Shown here piece after piece: positions 49,023 to 61,913 of a stretch of DNA of 64,000 nucleotides. Position numbers and translations under genes: made by a program. Where the stretch lies: the NCBI RefSeq assembly GCF_029227915.1, contig NC_079880.1, positions 16,202,001 to 16,266,000 on the forward strand, read 5' to 3'. The notes under the pieces are model-generated. The model was not told the origin of the DNA and searched no databases. It worked only from the letters and a program-made list of their open reading frames with translations. Within the stretch, counting starts at the first letter, position 1; each line of letters starts with the position of its first letter. Source of the DNA: Hydractinia symbiolongicarpus (Eukaryota; Cnidaria; Hydrozoa; Anthoathecata; Hydractiniidae).

Positions 49023-50666
49023 TGTTTTCCCTGGCTCCATGGCTTTACAACGCCGTAATCCACATGCACACGCCATGAAAAGGCTATAATACGGCCTCTG
49101 GACGCCTAATAAATGCCTTACACGCAAATCACAAGGTTCCACGCGTCCAAGCTTGTTACCATTATTCTAGTTCTTCCACTCTCAATACACTACGCCGTCC
49201 TAAGTTGTTTTCCCTGGTTCCATGGCTTTATAACGCCGTAAAGCACATGCACACGCCATGAAAAGGCTATAATACGGCCTTTTGACGCCTATTAAATGCC
49301 ATACACGTACATCGCGTGGTTCTGCGTCACTGCACAGGTTACCATTGGTCTAGTCCTTCCACTGTCAATGCACTACGACATCCTAAGTTGTTTTCTCTGG
49401 CTCCATAGCTTTGGAACGCCGTCAACTACATGCACACGCCTTTGAAGAGCTATAATACCGCCTTTGCCGCCTAATAAAGTCCTTACACGTAAATCACGTT
49501 GGTCTGCGTGCCTGCGCAGGTTACCATTGGTCTAGTCCTTCCACTCTCAATACACGAGAGCGTCCTAAGTTGTTTTTCCTGGTTCCATGGCTTCAGAACG
49601 CTGTAATCCACATGCACACGCCATGAAAAGGCTATAATACGGCCTTTTGACGCCTATTAAATGCCATACACGTACATCGCGTGGTTCTGCGTCAATGCAA
49701 AGCTTACCATTGGTCTAGTCCTTCCACTGTCAATGCACTACGACGTCCTAAGTTGTTTTCTCTGGCTCCATAGCTTTGGAACGCCGTCAACTACATGCAC
49801 ACGCCATTGAAAAGCAATAATACCGCCTTTGCCGCCTAACAAAGACCTTACACGTAAATCACGTTGGTCTGCGTCACTGCACGGGTTACCATTGGTCTAG
49901 TTCTTCCACTCTCAATGCACTAGGACGTCCTAAGTTGTTTTCCCTGGCTCCATGTCTTTACAACGCCGTGAAACACATGCACACGCCATGAAAAGGCTAT
50001 AATACGGCCTCTGGACGCCTAATGAAGGCCTTACACGTAAATCACGTGGTTCCACGCGTCCAAGCTTGTTACCATTGGTCTAGTTCTTCCACTCTCGATA
50101 CACTACGCCGTCCTAAGTTGTTTTTTCTGGTTCCATGGCTTTACAACGCCGTAAACCACATGTACACGCCATGAAAAGGCTATAATACGGCCTTTTGACG
50201 CCTATTAAATGCCTTACACGTAATCGTGTGGTTTCGCGTGCCTGCGCAGGTTACCATTGGTCTAGTCCTTCCACTCTCAATACACTAGAACGTCCTAAGT
50301 TGTTTTTCCTGGTTCCATGGCTTTACAACGCCGTAAACCACATGCACACGCCATGAAAAGGCTATAATACGGCCTTTTGACGCCTATTAAATGCCTTACA
50401 CGTAAATCACGGGGTTCGTCGCGTCCAAACTTGTTACCATTGGTCTAGTTCTTCCACTCTCAATACACTACGCCGTCCTAAGTTGTTTTCCCTGGCTCCA
50501 TGGCTTTACAACGCCGTAATCCACATGCACACGCCATGAAAAGGCTATAATACGGCCTCTGGACGCCTAATAAAGGCCTTACACATAAATCACAAGGTTC
50601 CACGCATCCAAGCTTGTTACCATTGGTCTAGTTCTTCCACTCTCGATACACTACGCCGTCCTAAGT
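49023..50666 (+). repeat. 1,644-bp tandem duplication inside Y, copy 1 (9 monomers)
   Basis: The D head at 49302 recurs at 50946, 1,644 bp later. The unit holds an A, a D-E-D run, C and a trimer. The copy boundary is visible in the T-run of the middle: TTTTTTCTGG expected from copy X (42325) is replaced at 50668 by TTTTCCCTGGCTCC, which belongs to position 49024. Confidence 0.88.
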
Positions 50667-52310
50667 TGTTTTCCCTGGCTCCATGGCTTTACAACGCCGT
50701 AATCCACATGCACACGCCATGAAAAGGCTATAATACGGCCTCTGGACGCCTAATAAATGCCTTACACGCAAATCACAAGGTTCCACGCGTCCAAGCTTGT
50801 TACCATTATTCTAGTTCTTCCACTCTCAATACACTACGCCGTCCTAAGTTGTTTTCCCTGGTTCCATGGCTTTATAACGCCGTAAAGCACATGCACACGC
50901 CATGAAAAGGCTATAATACGGCCTTTTGACGCCTATTAAATGCCATACACGTACATCGCGTGGTTCTGCGTCACTGCACAGGTTACCATTGGTCTAGTCC
51001 TTCCACTGTCAATGCACTACGACATCCTAAGTTGTTTTCTCTGGCTCCATAGCTTTGGAACGCCGTCAACTACATGCACACGCCTTTGAAGAGCTATAAT
51101 ACCGCCTTTGCCGCCTAATAAAGTCCTTACACGTAAATCACGTTGGTCTGCGTGCCTGCGCAGGTTACCATTGGTCTAGTCCTTCCACTCTCAATACACG
51201 AGAGCGTCCTAAGTTGTTTTTCCTGGTTCCATGGCTTCAGAACGCTGTAATCCACATGCACACGCCATGAAAAGGCTATAATACGGCCTTTTGACGCCTA
51301 TTAAATGCCATACACGTACATCGCGTGGTTCTGCGTCAATGCAAAGCTTACCATTGGTCTAGTCCTTCCACTGTCAATGCACTACGACGTCCTAAGTTGT
51401 TTTCTCTGGCTCCATAGCTTTGGAACGCCGTCAACTACATGCACACGCCATTGAAAAGCAATAATACCGCCTTTGCCGCCTAACAAAGACCTTACACGTA
51501 AATCACGTTGGTCTGCGTCACTGCACGGGTTACCATTGGTCTAGTTCTTCCACTCTCAATGCACTAGGACGTCCTAAGTTGTTTTCCCTGGCTCCATGTC
51601 TTTACAACGCCGTGAAACACATGCACACGCCATGAAAAGGCTATAATACGGCCTCTGGACGCCTAATGAAGGCCTTACACGTAAATCACGTGGTTCCACG
51701 CGTCCAAGCTTGTTACCATTGGTCTAGTTCTTCCACTCTCGATACACTACGCCGTCCTAAGTTGTTTTTTCTGGTTCCATGGCTTTACAACGCCGTAAAC
51801 CACATGTACACGCCATGAAAAGGCTATAATACGGCCTTTTGACGCCTATTAAATGCCTTACACGTAATCGTGTGGTTTCGCGTGCCTGCGCAGGTTACCA
51901 TTGGTCTAGTCCTTCCACTCTCAATACACTAGAACGTCCTAAGTTGTTTTTCCTGGTTCCATGGCTTTACAACGCCGTAAACCACATGCACACGCCATGA
52001 AAAGGCTATAATACGGCCTTTTGACGCCTATTAAATGCCTTACACGTAAATCACGGGGTTCGTCGCGTCCAAACTTGTTACCATTGGTCTAGTTCTTCCA
52101 CTCTCAATACACTACGCCGTCCTAAGTTGTTTTCCCTGGCTCCATGGCTTTGAAACGCCGTAATCCACATGCACACGCCATGAAAAGGCTATAATACGGC
52201 CTCTGGAAGCCTAATAAAGGCCTTACACATAAATCACAAGGTTCCACGCATCCAAGCTTGTTACCATTGGTCTAGTTCTTCCACTCTCGATACACTACGC
52301 CGTCCTAAGT
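50667..52310 (+). repeat. 1,644-bp tandem duplication inside Y, copy 2
   Basis: Repeats 49023-50666 and then rejoins the X-like order at TTTTTTCTGG (52314). Differences from copy 1 are few, for example TTTGAAACGCC (52150) against TTTACAACGCC and CTGGAAGCC (52203) against CTGGACGCC. Confidence 0.88.
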
Positions 52311-53005
52311 TGTTTTTTCTGGTTCCATGGCTTTACAACGCCGTAAACCACATGTACACGCCATGAAAAGGCTATAATACGGCCTTTTGACGCCTATTAA
52401 ATGCCTTACACGTAATCGTGTGGTTTCGCGTGCCTGCGCAGGTTACCATTGGTCTAGTCCTTCCACTCTCAATGCACTAGAACGTCCTAAGTTGTTTTTC
52501 CTGGTTCCATGGCTTTACAACGCCGTAAACCACATGCACACGCCATGAAAAGGCTATGATACGGCCTTTGGACGCGTAATAAAGGCCTTACACGTAAATC
52601 ACGTGGTTCCACGCGTCCAAGCTTGTTACCATTATTCTAGTTCTTCCACTCTCAATACACTACGCCGTCCTAAGTTGTTTTCCCTGGTTCCATGGCTTTA
52701 TAACGCCGTAAAGCACATGCACACGCCATGAAAAGGCTATAATACGGCCTTTTGACGCCTATTAAATGCCATACACGTACATCGCGTGGTTCTGCGTCAA
52801 TGCAAAGCTTAAAATTGGTCTAGTCCTTCCACTGTCAATGCACTACGACGTCCTAAGTTGTTTTCTCTGGCTCCATAGCTTTGGAACGCCGTCAACTACA
52901 TGCACACGCCATTGAAAAGCAATAATACCGCCTTTGCCGCCTAACAAAGACCTTACACGTAAATCACGTTGGTCTGCGTCACTGCACGGGTTACCATTGG
53001 TCTAG

Positions 53006-53016
53006 TTCTTCCATTT
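53006..53016. other. Single-monomer (183 bp) deletion junction in copy Y
   Basis: In copy X a C monomer and the following A/H-like monomer are separate (42991-43210). In Y the core GGTCTAGTTCTTCCA of the first is joined directly to TTTTCAATGGACTAG of the second near 53011. The X-to-Y offset drops from 9,989 to 9,806, exactly 183 bp, so register is preserved. Confidence 0.88.
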
Positions 53017-56000
53017 TCAATGGACTAGAACGTCCTAAGTTGTTTTCCCTGGTTCGATGGCTTTAGAACGCCGTAAACCACATGCACACGTCATAAAAAG
53101 GCTTTAATGCGTCCTTTTGCGGCCTATTAAAGGCTTTACACGTAAATCACGTGGTTCCACGCGTCCAAACTTGTTACCATTGGCGTAGTCCTTCCACTCT
53201 CAATACACTACGACGTCCTAAGTTGTTCTTCCTGTCTCCATGCCTTGGGAACGCCGTAAACTACATGCAAAGGACTCTAAAGGCTGTGATACGGCCTTTT
53301 GCGGCCTATTAAAGGCCTTACACGTAAATTACGTCGTTCCACGCGACCATGACGATTACGATTGGTCTAGTCCTTCCATTCTCAATGGACTAGAACGCCC
53401 TAAGTTGTTTTCCCCAGCGCCAAGGCTGTACAACGCCGTCAACTACGTGCACATGCGTCTGAAGGCTGCAATACGGCCTTTTGCCGCCTATTAAAGGCCT
53501 TACACGTAAATCACGTGGTTCCACGCGTCCAAGCTTGTTACCATTGGTCTAGTTCTTCCACTCTCAATACACTACGCCGTCCTAAGTTGTTTTCCCTGGT
53601 TCCATGGCTTTAGAACGCCGTAAATCACATGGACACGCCATGAAAAGGCTATAATACGGCCTTTTGACGCTTAATAAAGACCTTACAGGTACATCACGGG
53701 GTTCCACGCGTTCAAGCTTGTTAACATTGGTCTAGTTCTTCCACTCTCAACACACTAGAACGTCCTAAGTTGTTTTCCCTGGTTCCATAGCTTTACAACG
53801 CCGTAAACCACATGCACACACCATGAAAAGGCTATAATACGGACTTTTGATGCCTATTAAATGCCTTACACGTAATCGTGTGGTTTCGCGTGCCTGCGCA
53901 GGTTACCATTGGTCTAGTCTTTCCACTCTCAATACACTAGAACGTCCTAAGTTGTTATTCCTGGTTCCATGGCTTTACAACGCCGTAAACCACATGCACA
54001 CGCCATGAAAAGGCTATAATACGGCCTTTTGACGCTTATTAAATGCCATACACGTACATCGCGTGGTTCTGCGTCACTGCACAGGTTACCATTGGTCTAG
54101 TCCTTCCACTGTCAATGCACTACGACGTCCTAAGTTGTTTTCTCTGGCTCCATCGCTTTGGAACGCCGTCAACTACATGCACACGCCATTCAAAAGTAAT
54201 AATACCGCCTTTGCCGCCTATTAAAGTCCTTACACGTAAATCACGTTGGTCTGCGTGCCTGTGCAGGTTACCATTGGTCTAGTCTTTTCACTCTCAATAC
54301 ACGAGAGCGTCCTAAGTTGTTTTTCCTGGTTCCATGGCTTTACAACGCCGTAAACCACATGCACACGCCATGAAAAGGCTATAATAGGTCCTTTTGACGC
54401 CTATTAAATGCCTTACACGTAAATTGCGTGGTTCTGCGTGCCTGCGCAGGTTACCATTGGTCTAGTCCTTCCACTCTCAATACACTACGACGTCCTAAGT
54501 TATTTTCCCTGGCTCCATGGCTTTGGAACGCCGTCAATTACATGCAAACACGTCTAAAAGCTGCAATACGGCCTATTGCCGCCCATTAAATGCCTTACAC
54601 GTAATCGTGTGGTTTCGCGTGCCTGCGCAGGTTACCATTGGTCTAGTCCTTCCACCCTCAATACACTAGAACGTCCTAAGTTGTTATTCCTGGTTCCATG
54701 GCTTCAGAACGCCGTAATCCACATGCACAAGCCATGAAAAGGCTATAATACGGCCATTTGCCGCCTAATAAAGGCCTTACACGTAAATCGCGTGGTTCTG
54801 CGTGACTGCGCAGGTTACTATTGGTCTAGTTCTTCCACTCTCAATGCCCTAGGACGTCCTAAGTTGTTTTCCCTGGCTCCATGTCTTTACAACGCCGTAA
54901 CACACATGCTCACGCCATGAAAAGGCTATAATACGGCCTTTTAAGGCCTATCAAAGGCCTTACACTTAAATTACGTGGTTCCACGCTTCCAAGCTTGTTC
55001 TCATTGGTCCAGTTCTTCCACTCTCAATACACTACGCCGTCCTAAGTTGGTTTCCTGGTTCCATGGCTTTACAACGGCGTAAACCACATGCACACGCCAT
55101 GAAAAGGCTATAATACGGCCTTTTGACGCCTATTAAATGCCTTACACGTAAATCACAGGGTTCCACGCGTCCAAGCTTGTTACCATTGGTCTAGTTCTTC
55201 CACTCTCAATACACTACGCCGTCCTAAGTTGTTTTCCCTGGCTCCATGGCTTTACAACGCCGTAATCCACATGCACACGCCATGAAAAGGCTATAATACA
55301 GCCTCTGGACGCCTAATAAAGGTAAATCACGTGGTTCCACGCGTCCAAGCTTGCTACCATTGTTCTAGTTCTTCCACTCTCAATACACTACGCCGTCCTA
55401 AGTTGTTTTTCCTGGTTCCATGGCTTTACAACGGCGTAAACCACATGCACACGCCATGAAAAGGCTATAATACGGCCTTTTGACGCCTATTAAATGCCTT
55501 ACACGTAAATTGCGTGGTTCTGCGTGCCTGCGCAGGTTACCATTGGTCTAGTCCTTCCACTCTCAATACACTACGACGTCCTAAGTTATTTTCCCTGGCT
55601 CCATGGCTTTGGAACGCCGTCAATTACATGCAAACACGTCTAAAAGCTGCAATACGGCCTATTGCCGCCCATTAAATGCCTTACACGTAATCGTGTGGTT
55701 TTGCGTGCCTGCGCAGGTTACCATTGGTCTAGTCCTTCCACCCTCAATACAATAGAACGTCCTAAGTTGTTATTCCTGGTTCCATGGCTTCAGAACGCCG
55801 TAATCCACATGCACATGCCATGAAAAGGCTATAATACGGCCATTTGCCGCCTATTAAAGGCCTTACACGTAAATCGCGTGGTTCCGCGTGACTGCGCAGG
55901 TTACTATTGGTCTAGTTCTTCCACTCTCAATGCACTAGGACGTCCTAAGTTGTTTTCCCTGGCTCCATGTCTTTACAACGCCGTAAAACACATGCACACG

Positions 56001-56528
56001 CCATGAAAAGGCTATAATACAGCCTCTGGACGCCTAATAAAGGTAAATCACGTGGTTCCACGCGTCCAAGCTTGTTACCATTGTTCTAGTTCTTCCACTC
56101 TCAATACACTACGCCGTCCTAAGTTGTTTTTCCTGGTTCCATGGCTTTACAACGCCGTAAACCACATGCACACGCCATGAAAAGGCTATAATACGGCCTT
56201 TTGACGCCTATTAAATACCTTACACTTAAATTACGTGGTTCCACGCTTCCAAGCTTGTTCTCATTGGTCTAGTTCTTCCACTCTCAATACACTACGCCGT
56301 CCTAAGTTGGTTTCCTGGTTCCATGTCTTTACAACGGCGTAAACCACATGCACACGCCATGAAAAGGCTATAATACGGCCTTTTGACGCCTATTAAATGC
56401 CTTACACGTAAATCACAGGGTTCCACGCGTCCAAGCTTGTTACCATTGGTCTAGTTCTTCCACTCTCAATACACTACGCCGTCCTAAGTTGTTTTCCCTG
56501 GCTCCATGGCTTTACAACGCCGTAAACC

Positions 56529-59500
56529 ACGTGCACACGCCATGAAAAGGCTATAATACGGCCTTTTGACGCCCATTAAATGCCTTACACGTAAATCACG
56601 GGGTTCCACGCGTCCAAGCTTGTTACCATTTGTCTAGTTCTTCCACTCTCAATACACTACGCCGTCCTAAGTTGTTTTCCATGGCTCCATGGCTTTACAA
56701 CGCCGTAATCCACATGCACACGCCATGAAAAGGCTATAATACGGCCTCTGGACGCCTAATGAAGGCCTTACACGTAAATCACAAGGTTCCACGCGTCCAA
56801 GCTTGTTACCATTGGTCTAGTTCTTCCACTCTCGATACACTACGCCGTCCTAAGTTGTTTTTTCTGGTTCCATGGCTTTACAACGCCGTAAACCACATGT
56901 ACACGCCATGAAAAGGCTATAATACGGCCTTTTGACGCCTTTTAAATGCCTTACACGTAATCGTGTGGTTTCGCGTGCCTGCGCAGGTTACCATTGGTCT
57001 AGTCCTTCCACTCTCAATACACTAGAACGTCCTAAGTTATTTTTCCTGGTTCCATGGCTTTACAACGCCGTAAACCACATGCACACGCCATAAAAAGGCT
57101 ATAATACGGCCTTTTGACGCCTATTAAATGCCTTACACGTAAATCACGGGGTTCCACGCGTCCAAACTTGTTACCATTGGTCTAGTTCTTCCACTCTCAA
57201 TACACTACGCCGTCCTAAGTTGTTTTCCCTGGCTCCATGGCTTTACAACGCCGTAATCCACATGCACACGCCATGAAAAGGCTATAATACGGCCTCTGGA
57301 CGCCTAATAAAGGCCTTACACGTAAATCACAAGGTTCCACGCGTCCAAGCTTGTTACCATTGGTCTAGTTCTTCCACTCTCGATACACTACGCCGTCCTA
57401 AGTTGTTTTTTCTGGTTCCATGGCTTTACAACGCCGTAAACCACATGTACACGCCATGAAAAGGCTATAATACGGCCTTTTGACGCCTATTAAATGCCTT
57501 ACACGTAATCGTGTGGTTTCGCGTGCCTGCACAGGTTATTATTGGTCTAGTCCTTCCACTCTCAATACACTACGACGTCCTAAGTTATTTTCCCTGGCTC
57601 CATGGCTTTGGAACGCCGTCAATTACATGCAAACACGTCTAAAAGCTTCAATACGGCCTATTGCCGCCCATTAAATGCCTTACACGTAATCGTGTGGTTT
57701 CGCGTGCCTGCGCAGGTTACCATTGGTCTAGTCCTTCCACCCTCAATACAATAGAACGTCCTAAGTTGTTATTCCTGGTTCCATGGCTTCAGAACGCCGT
57801 AATCCACATGCACACGCCATGAAAAGGCTATAATACGGCCATTTGCCGCCTATTAAAGGCCTTACACGTAAATCGCGTGGTTCCGCGTGACTGCGCAGGT
57901 TACTATTGGTCTAGTTCTTCCACTCTCAATGCACTAGGACGTCCTAAGTTGTTTTCCCTGACTCCATGTCTTTACAACGCCGTAAAACACATGCACACGC
58001 CATGAAAAGGCTATAATACAGCCTCTGGACGCCTAATAAAGGTAAATCACGTGGTTCCATGCGTCCAAGCTTGTTACCATTGTTCTAGTTCTTCCACTCT
58101 CAATACACTACGCCGTCCTAAGTTGTTTTTCCTGGTTCCATGGCTTTACAACGCCGTAAACCACATGCACACGCCATGAAAAGGCTATAATACGGCCTTT
58201 TGACGCCTATTAAATGCCTTACACTTAAATTACGTGGTTCCACGCTTCCAAGCTTGTTCTCATTGGTCTAGTTCTTCCACTCTCAATACACTACGCCGTC
58301 CTAAGTTGGTTTCCTGGTTCCATGGCTTTACAACGGCGTAAACCACATGCACACGCCATGAAAAGGCTATAATACGGCCTTTTGACGCCTATTAAATGCC
58401 TTACACGTAAATCACAGGGTTTCACGCGTCCAAGCTTGTTACCATTGGTCTAGTTCTTCCACTCTCAATACACTACGCCGTCCTAAGTTGTTTTCCCTGG
58501 CTCCATGGCTTTACAACGCCGTAAACCACGTGCACACGCCATGAAAAGGCTATAATACGGCCTTTTGACGCCCATTAAATGCCTTACACGTAAATCACGG
58601 GGTTCCACGCGTCCAAGCTTGTTACCATTGGTCTAGTTCTTCCACTCTCAATACACTACGCCGTCCTAAGTTGTTTTCCCTGGCTCCATGGCTTTACAAC
58701 GCCGTAATCCACATGCACACGCCATGAAAAGGCTATGATACGGCCTTTGGACGCGTAATAAAGGCCTTACCCGTAAATCACGTGGTTCCACGCGTCCAAG
58801 CTTGTTACCATTATTCTAGTTCTTCCACTCTCAATACACTACGCCGTCCTAAGTTGTTTTCCCTGGTTCCATGGCTTTATAACGCCGTAAAGCACATGCA
58901 CACGCCATGAAAAGGCTATAATACGGCCTTTTGACGCCTATTAAATGCCATACACGTACATCGCGTGGTTCTGCGTCACTGCACAGGTTACCATTGGTCT
59001 AGTCCTTCCACTGTCAATGCACTACGACATCCTAAGTTGTTTTCTCTGGCTCCATAGCTTTGGAACGCCGTCAACTACATGCACACGCCTTTGAAAAGCA
59101 ATAATACCGCCTTTGCCGCCTAACAAAGACCTTACACATAAATCACGTTGGTCTGCATCACTGCACGGGTTACCATTGGTCTAGTTCTTCCACTCTCAAT
59201 GCACTAGGACGTCCTAAGTTGTTTTCCCTGGCTCCATGTCTTTACAACGCCGTGAAACACATGCACACGCCATGAAAAGGCTATAATACGTCCTTTGGAC
59301 GCCTAATAAAGGCCTTACACGTAAATCACGTGGTTCCACGCGTCCAAGCTTGCTCTCATTGGTCTATTCCTTCCATTCTCAATGGACTAGAACGTCCTAA
59401 GTTGTTTTCCCTGGTTCGATGGCTTTAGAACGCTGTAAACCACATGCACACGTCATAAAAAGGCTTTAATGCGTCCTTTTGCGGCCTATTAAAGGCTTTA

Positions 59501-60279
59501 CACGTAAATCACGTGGTTCCACGCGTCCAAACTTGTTACCATTGGCGTAGTCCTTCCACTCTCAATACACTACGACGTCCTAAGTTGTTCTTCCTGTCTC
59601 CATGCCTTGGGAACGCCGTAAACTACATGCAAAGGACTCTAAGGGCTGTAATACGGCCTTTTGCGGCCTATTAAAGGCCTTACACGTAAATTACGTCGTT
59701 CCACGCGACCATGACGATTACGATTGGTCTAGTCCTTCCATTCTCAATGGACTAGAACGCCCTAAGTTGTTTTCCCCAGCGCCAAGGCTGTACAACGCCG
59801 TCAACTACGTGCACATGCGTCTGAAGGCTGCAATACGGCCTTTTGCCGCCTATTAAAGGCCTTACACGTAAATCAGGTGGGTCCGCGTGCCTGCGCAGGT
59901 TACCATTGATCTAGTCCTTCCACTGTCAATGGACTAGAACGTCCTAAGTTGTTATTCCCGGTTCCATGGCTTTAGAAAGCCTTAATCCACATGCACACGC
60001 CATGAAAAGGCTTTAATACGGCCTTTTGACGCCTAATAAAGGTAAATCACGTGGTTCCACGCGTCCAAGCTTGTTACCATTGGTCTAGTTCTTCCACTCT
60101 CAATACACTGCGCCATCCTAAGTTGTTTTCCCTGGTTCCATGGCTTTAGAACGCCGTAAATCACATGGACACGCCATGAAAAGGCTATAATACGGCCTTT
60201 TGACGCTTAATAAAGACCTTACAGGTACATCACGGGGTTCCACGCGTTCAAGCTTGTTACCATTGGTCTAGTTCTTCCA
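56529..60279 (+). repeat. Mixed satellite stretch of partial block copies
   Basis: 56529-57280 copies 48331-49080 (offset 8,198), including trimer start 56776. From 57510 a B head joins a G/F fusion, then B, C, 9-bp-deleted A, H and A, like 55.6-56.5 kb. ACGTGCACACGCC recurs at 58524, after which the ATGATACGGCC tail (58735) copies 52556. D at about 58968 is followed by a shortened join to the CAACAAAGACC tail, then the C, H-like, I-dimer and J monomers to 60045. Confidence 0.75.
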
Positions 60280-61913
60280 CTCTCAATACACTAGAACGTC
60301 CTAAGTTGTTTTCCCTGGTTCCATGGCTTTACAACGCCGTAAACCACATGCACACGCCATGAAAAGGCTATAATACGGCCTTTTGACGCTTATTAAATGC
60401 CATACACGTACATCGCGTGGTTCTGCGTCACTGCACAGGTTACCATTGGTCTAGTCCTTCCACTGTCAATGCACTACGACGTCCTAAGTTGTTTTCTCTG
60501 GTTCCATCGCTTTGGAACGCCGTCAACTACATGCACACGCCATTGAAAAGCAATAATACCGCCTTTGCCGCCTATTAAAGTCCTTACACGTAAATCACGT
60601 TGGTCTGCGTGCCTGTGCAGGCTACCATTGGTCTAGTCTTTCCACTCTCAATACACGAGAGCGTCCTAAGTTGTTTTTCCTGGTTCCATGGCTTTACAAC
60701 GCCGTAAACCACATGCACACGCCATGAAAAGGCTATAATAGGTCCTTTTGACGCCTATTAAATGCCTTACACGTAAATTGCGTGGTTCTGCGTGCCTGCG
60801 CAGGTTACCATTGGTCTAGTCCTTCCACTCTCAATACACTACGACGTCCTAAGTTATTTTCCCTGGCTCCATGGCTTTGGAACGCCGTCAATTACATGCA
60901 AACACGTCTAAAAGCTGCAATACGGCCTATTGCCGCCCATTAAATGCCTTACACGTAATCGTGTGGTTTCGCGTGCCTGCGCAGGTTACCATTGGTCTAG
61001 TCCTTCCACCCTCAATACACTAGAACGTCCTAAGTTGTTATTCCTGGTTCCATGGCTTCAGAACGCCGTAATCCACATGCACACGCCATGAAAAGGCTAT
61101 AATACGGCCATTTGCCGCCTATTAAAGGCCTTACACGTAAATCGCGTGGTTCCGCGTGACTGCGCAGGTTACTATTGGTCTAGTTCTTCCACTCTCAATG
61201 CACTAGGACGTCCTAAGTTGTTTTCCCTGGCTCCATGTCTTTACAACGCCGTAACACACATGCACACGCCATGAAAAGGCTATAATACGGCCTTTTAAGG
61301 CCTATCAAAGGCCTTACACTTAAATTACGTGGTTCCACGCTTCCAAGCTTGTTCTCATTGGTCTAGTTCTTCCACTCTCAATACACTACGCCGTACTAAG
61401 TTGGTTTCCTGGTTCCATGGCTTTACAACGGCGTAAACCACATGCACACGCCATGAAAAGGCTATAATACGGCCTTTTGACGCCCATTAAATGCCTTACA
61501 CGTAAATCACAGGGTTCCACGCGTCCAAGCTTGTTACCATTGGTCTAGTTCTTCCACTCTCAATACACTACGCCGTCCTAAGTTGTTTTCCCTGGCTCCA
61601 TGGCTTTACAACGCCGTAATCCACATGCACACGCCATGAAAAGGCTATAATACAGCCTCTGGACGCCTAATAAAGGTAAATCACGTGGTTCCACGCGTCC
61701 AAGCTTGTTACCATTGTTCTAGTTCTTCCACTCTCAATACACTACGCCGTCCTAAGTTGTTTTTCCTGGTTCCATGGCTTTACAACGGCGTAAACCACAT
61801 GCACACGCCATGAAAAGGCTATAATACGGCCTTTTGACGCCTATTAAATGCCTTACACGTAAATTGCGTGGTTTCGCGTGCCTGCGCAGGTTACCATTGG
61901 TCTAGTCTTTCCA
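60280..61913 (+). repeat. 1,634-bp tandem duplication, copy 1 (9 monomers)
   Basis: The D tail-head junction CATACACGTACATCG at 60401 recurs at 62035. The order is A, D, E, G/F, B, C, H, A and 9-bp-deleted A. It resembles 53.94-55.3 kb but keeps the CATTGAAAAGCAA form of D, whereas the second copy has CATTCAAAAGTAA as in 44383 and 54188. Confidence 0.82.

Larger units (their letters stand above)
47779..56528 (+). repeat. Large segmental tandem duplication, copy Y
   Basis: Follows X directly. It repeats the rare CGCGCGG-headed D at 47857, the paired 9-bp-deleted A monomers, trimers, D-E-D, I dimer, G/F, C and H order. It carries the 1,644-bp tandem duplication absent from X, but only one full copy of the 1,260-bp unit that X has twice. 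So each copy changed after the duplication, or they were sampled from different parents. Confidence 0.85.

Noticed and set aside
22744-59856. Five 84-codon open frames in the type I dimer (22744, 25465, 43434, 53240, 59602)
   Set aside because: They cross a monomer boundary, contain the usual satellite motifs in translation and track block duplications. Conservation equals that of the surrounding non-coding satellite.
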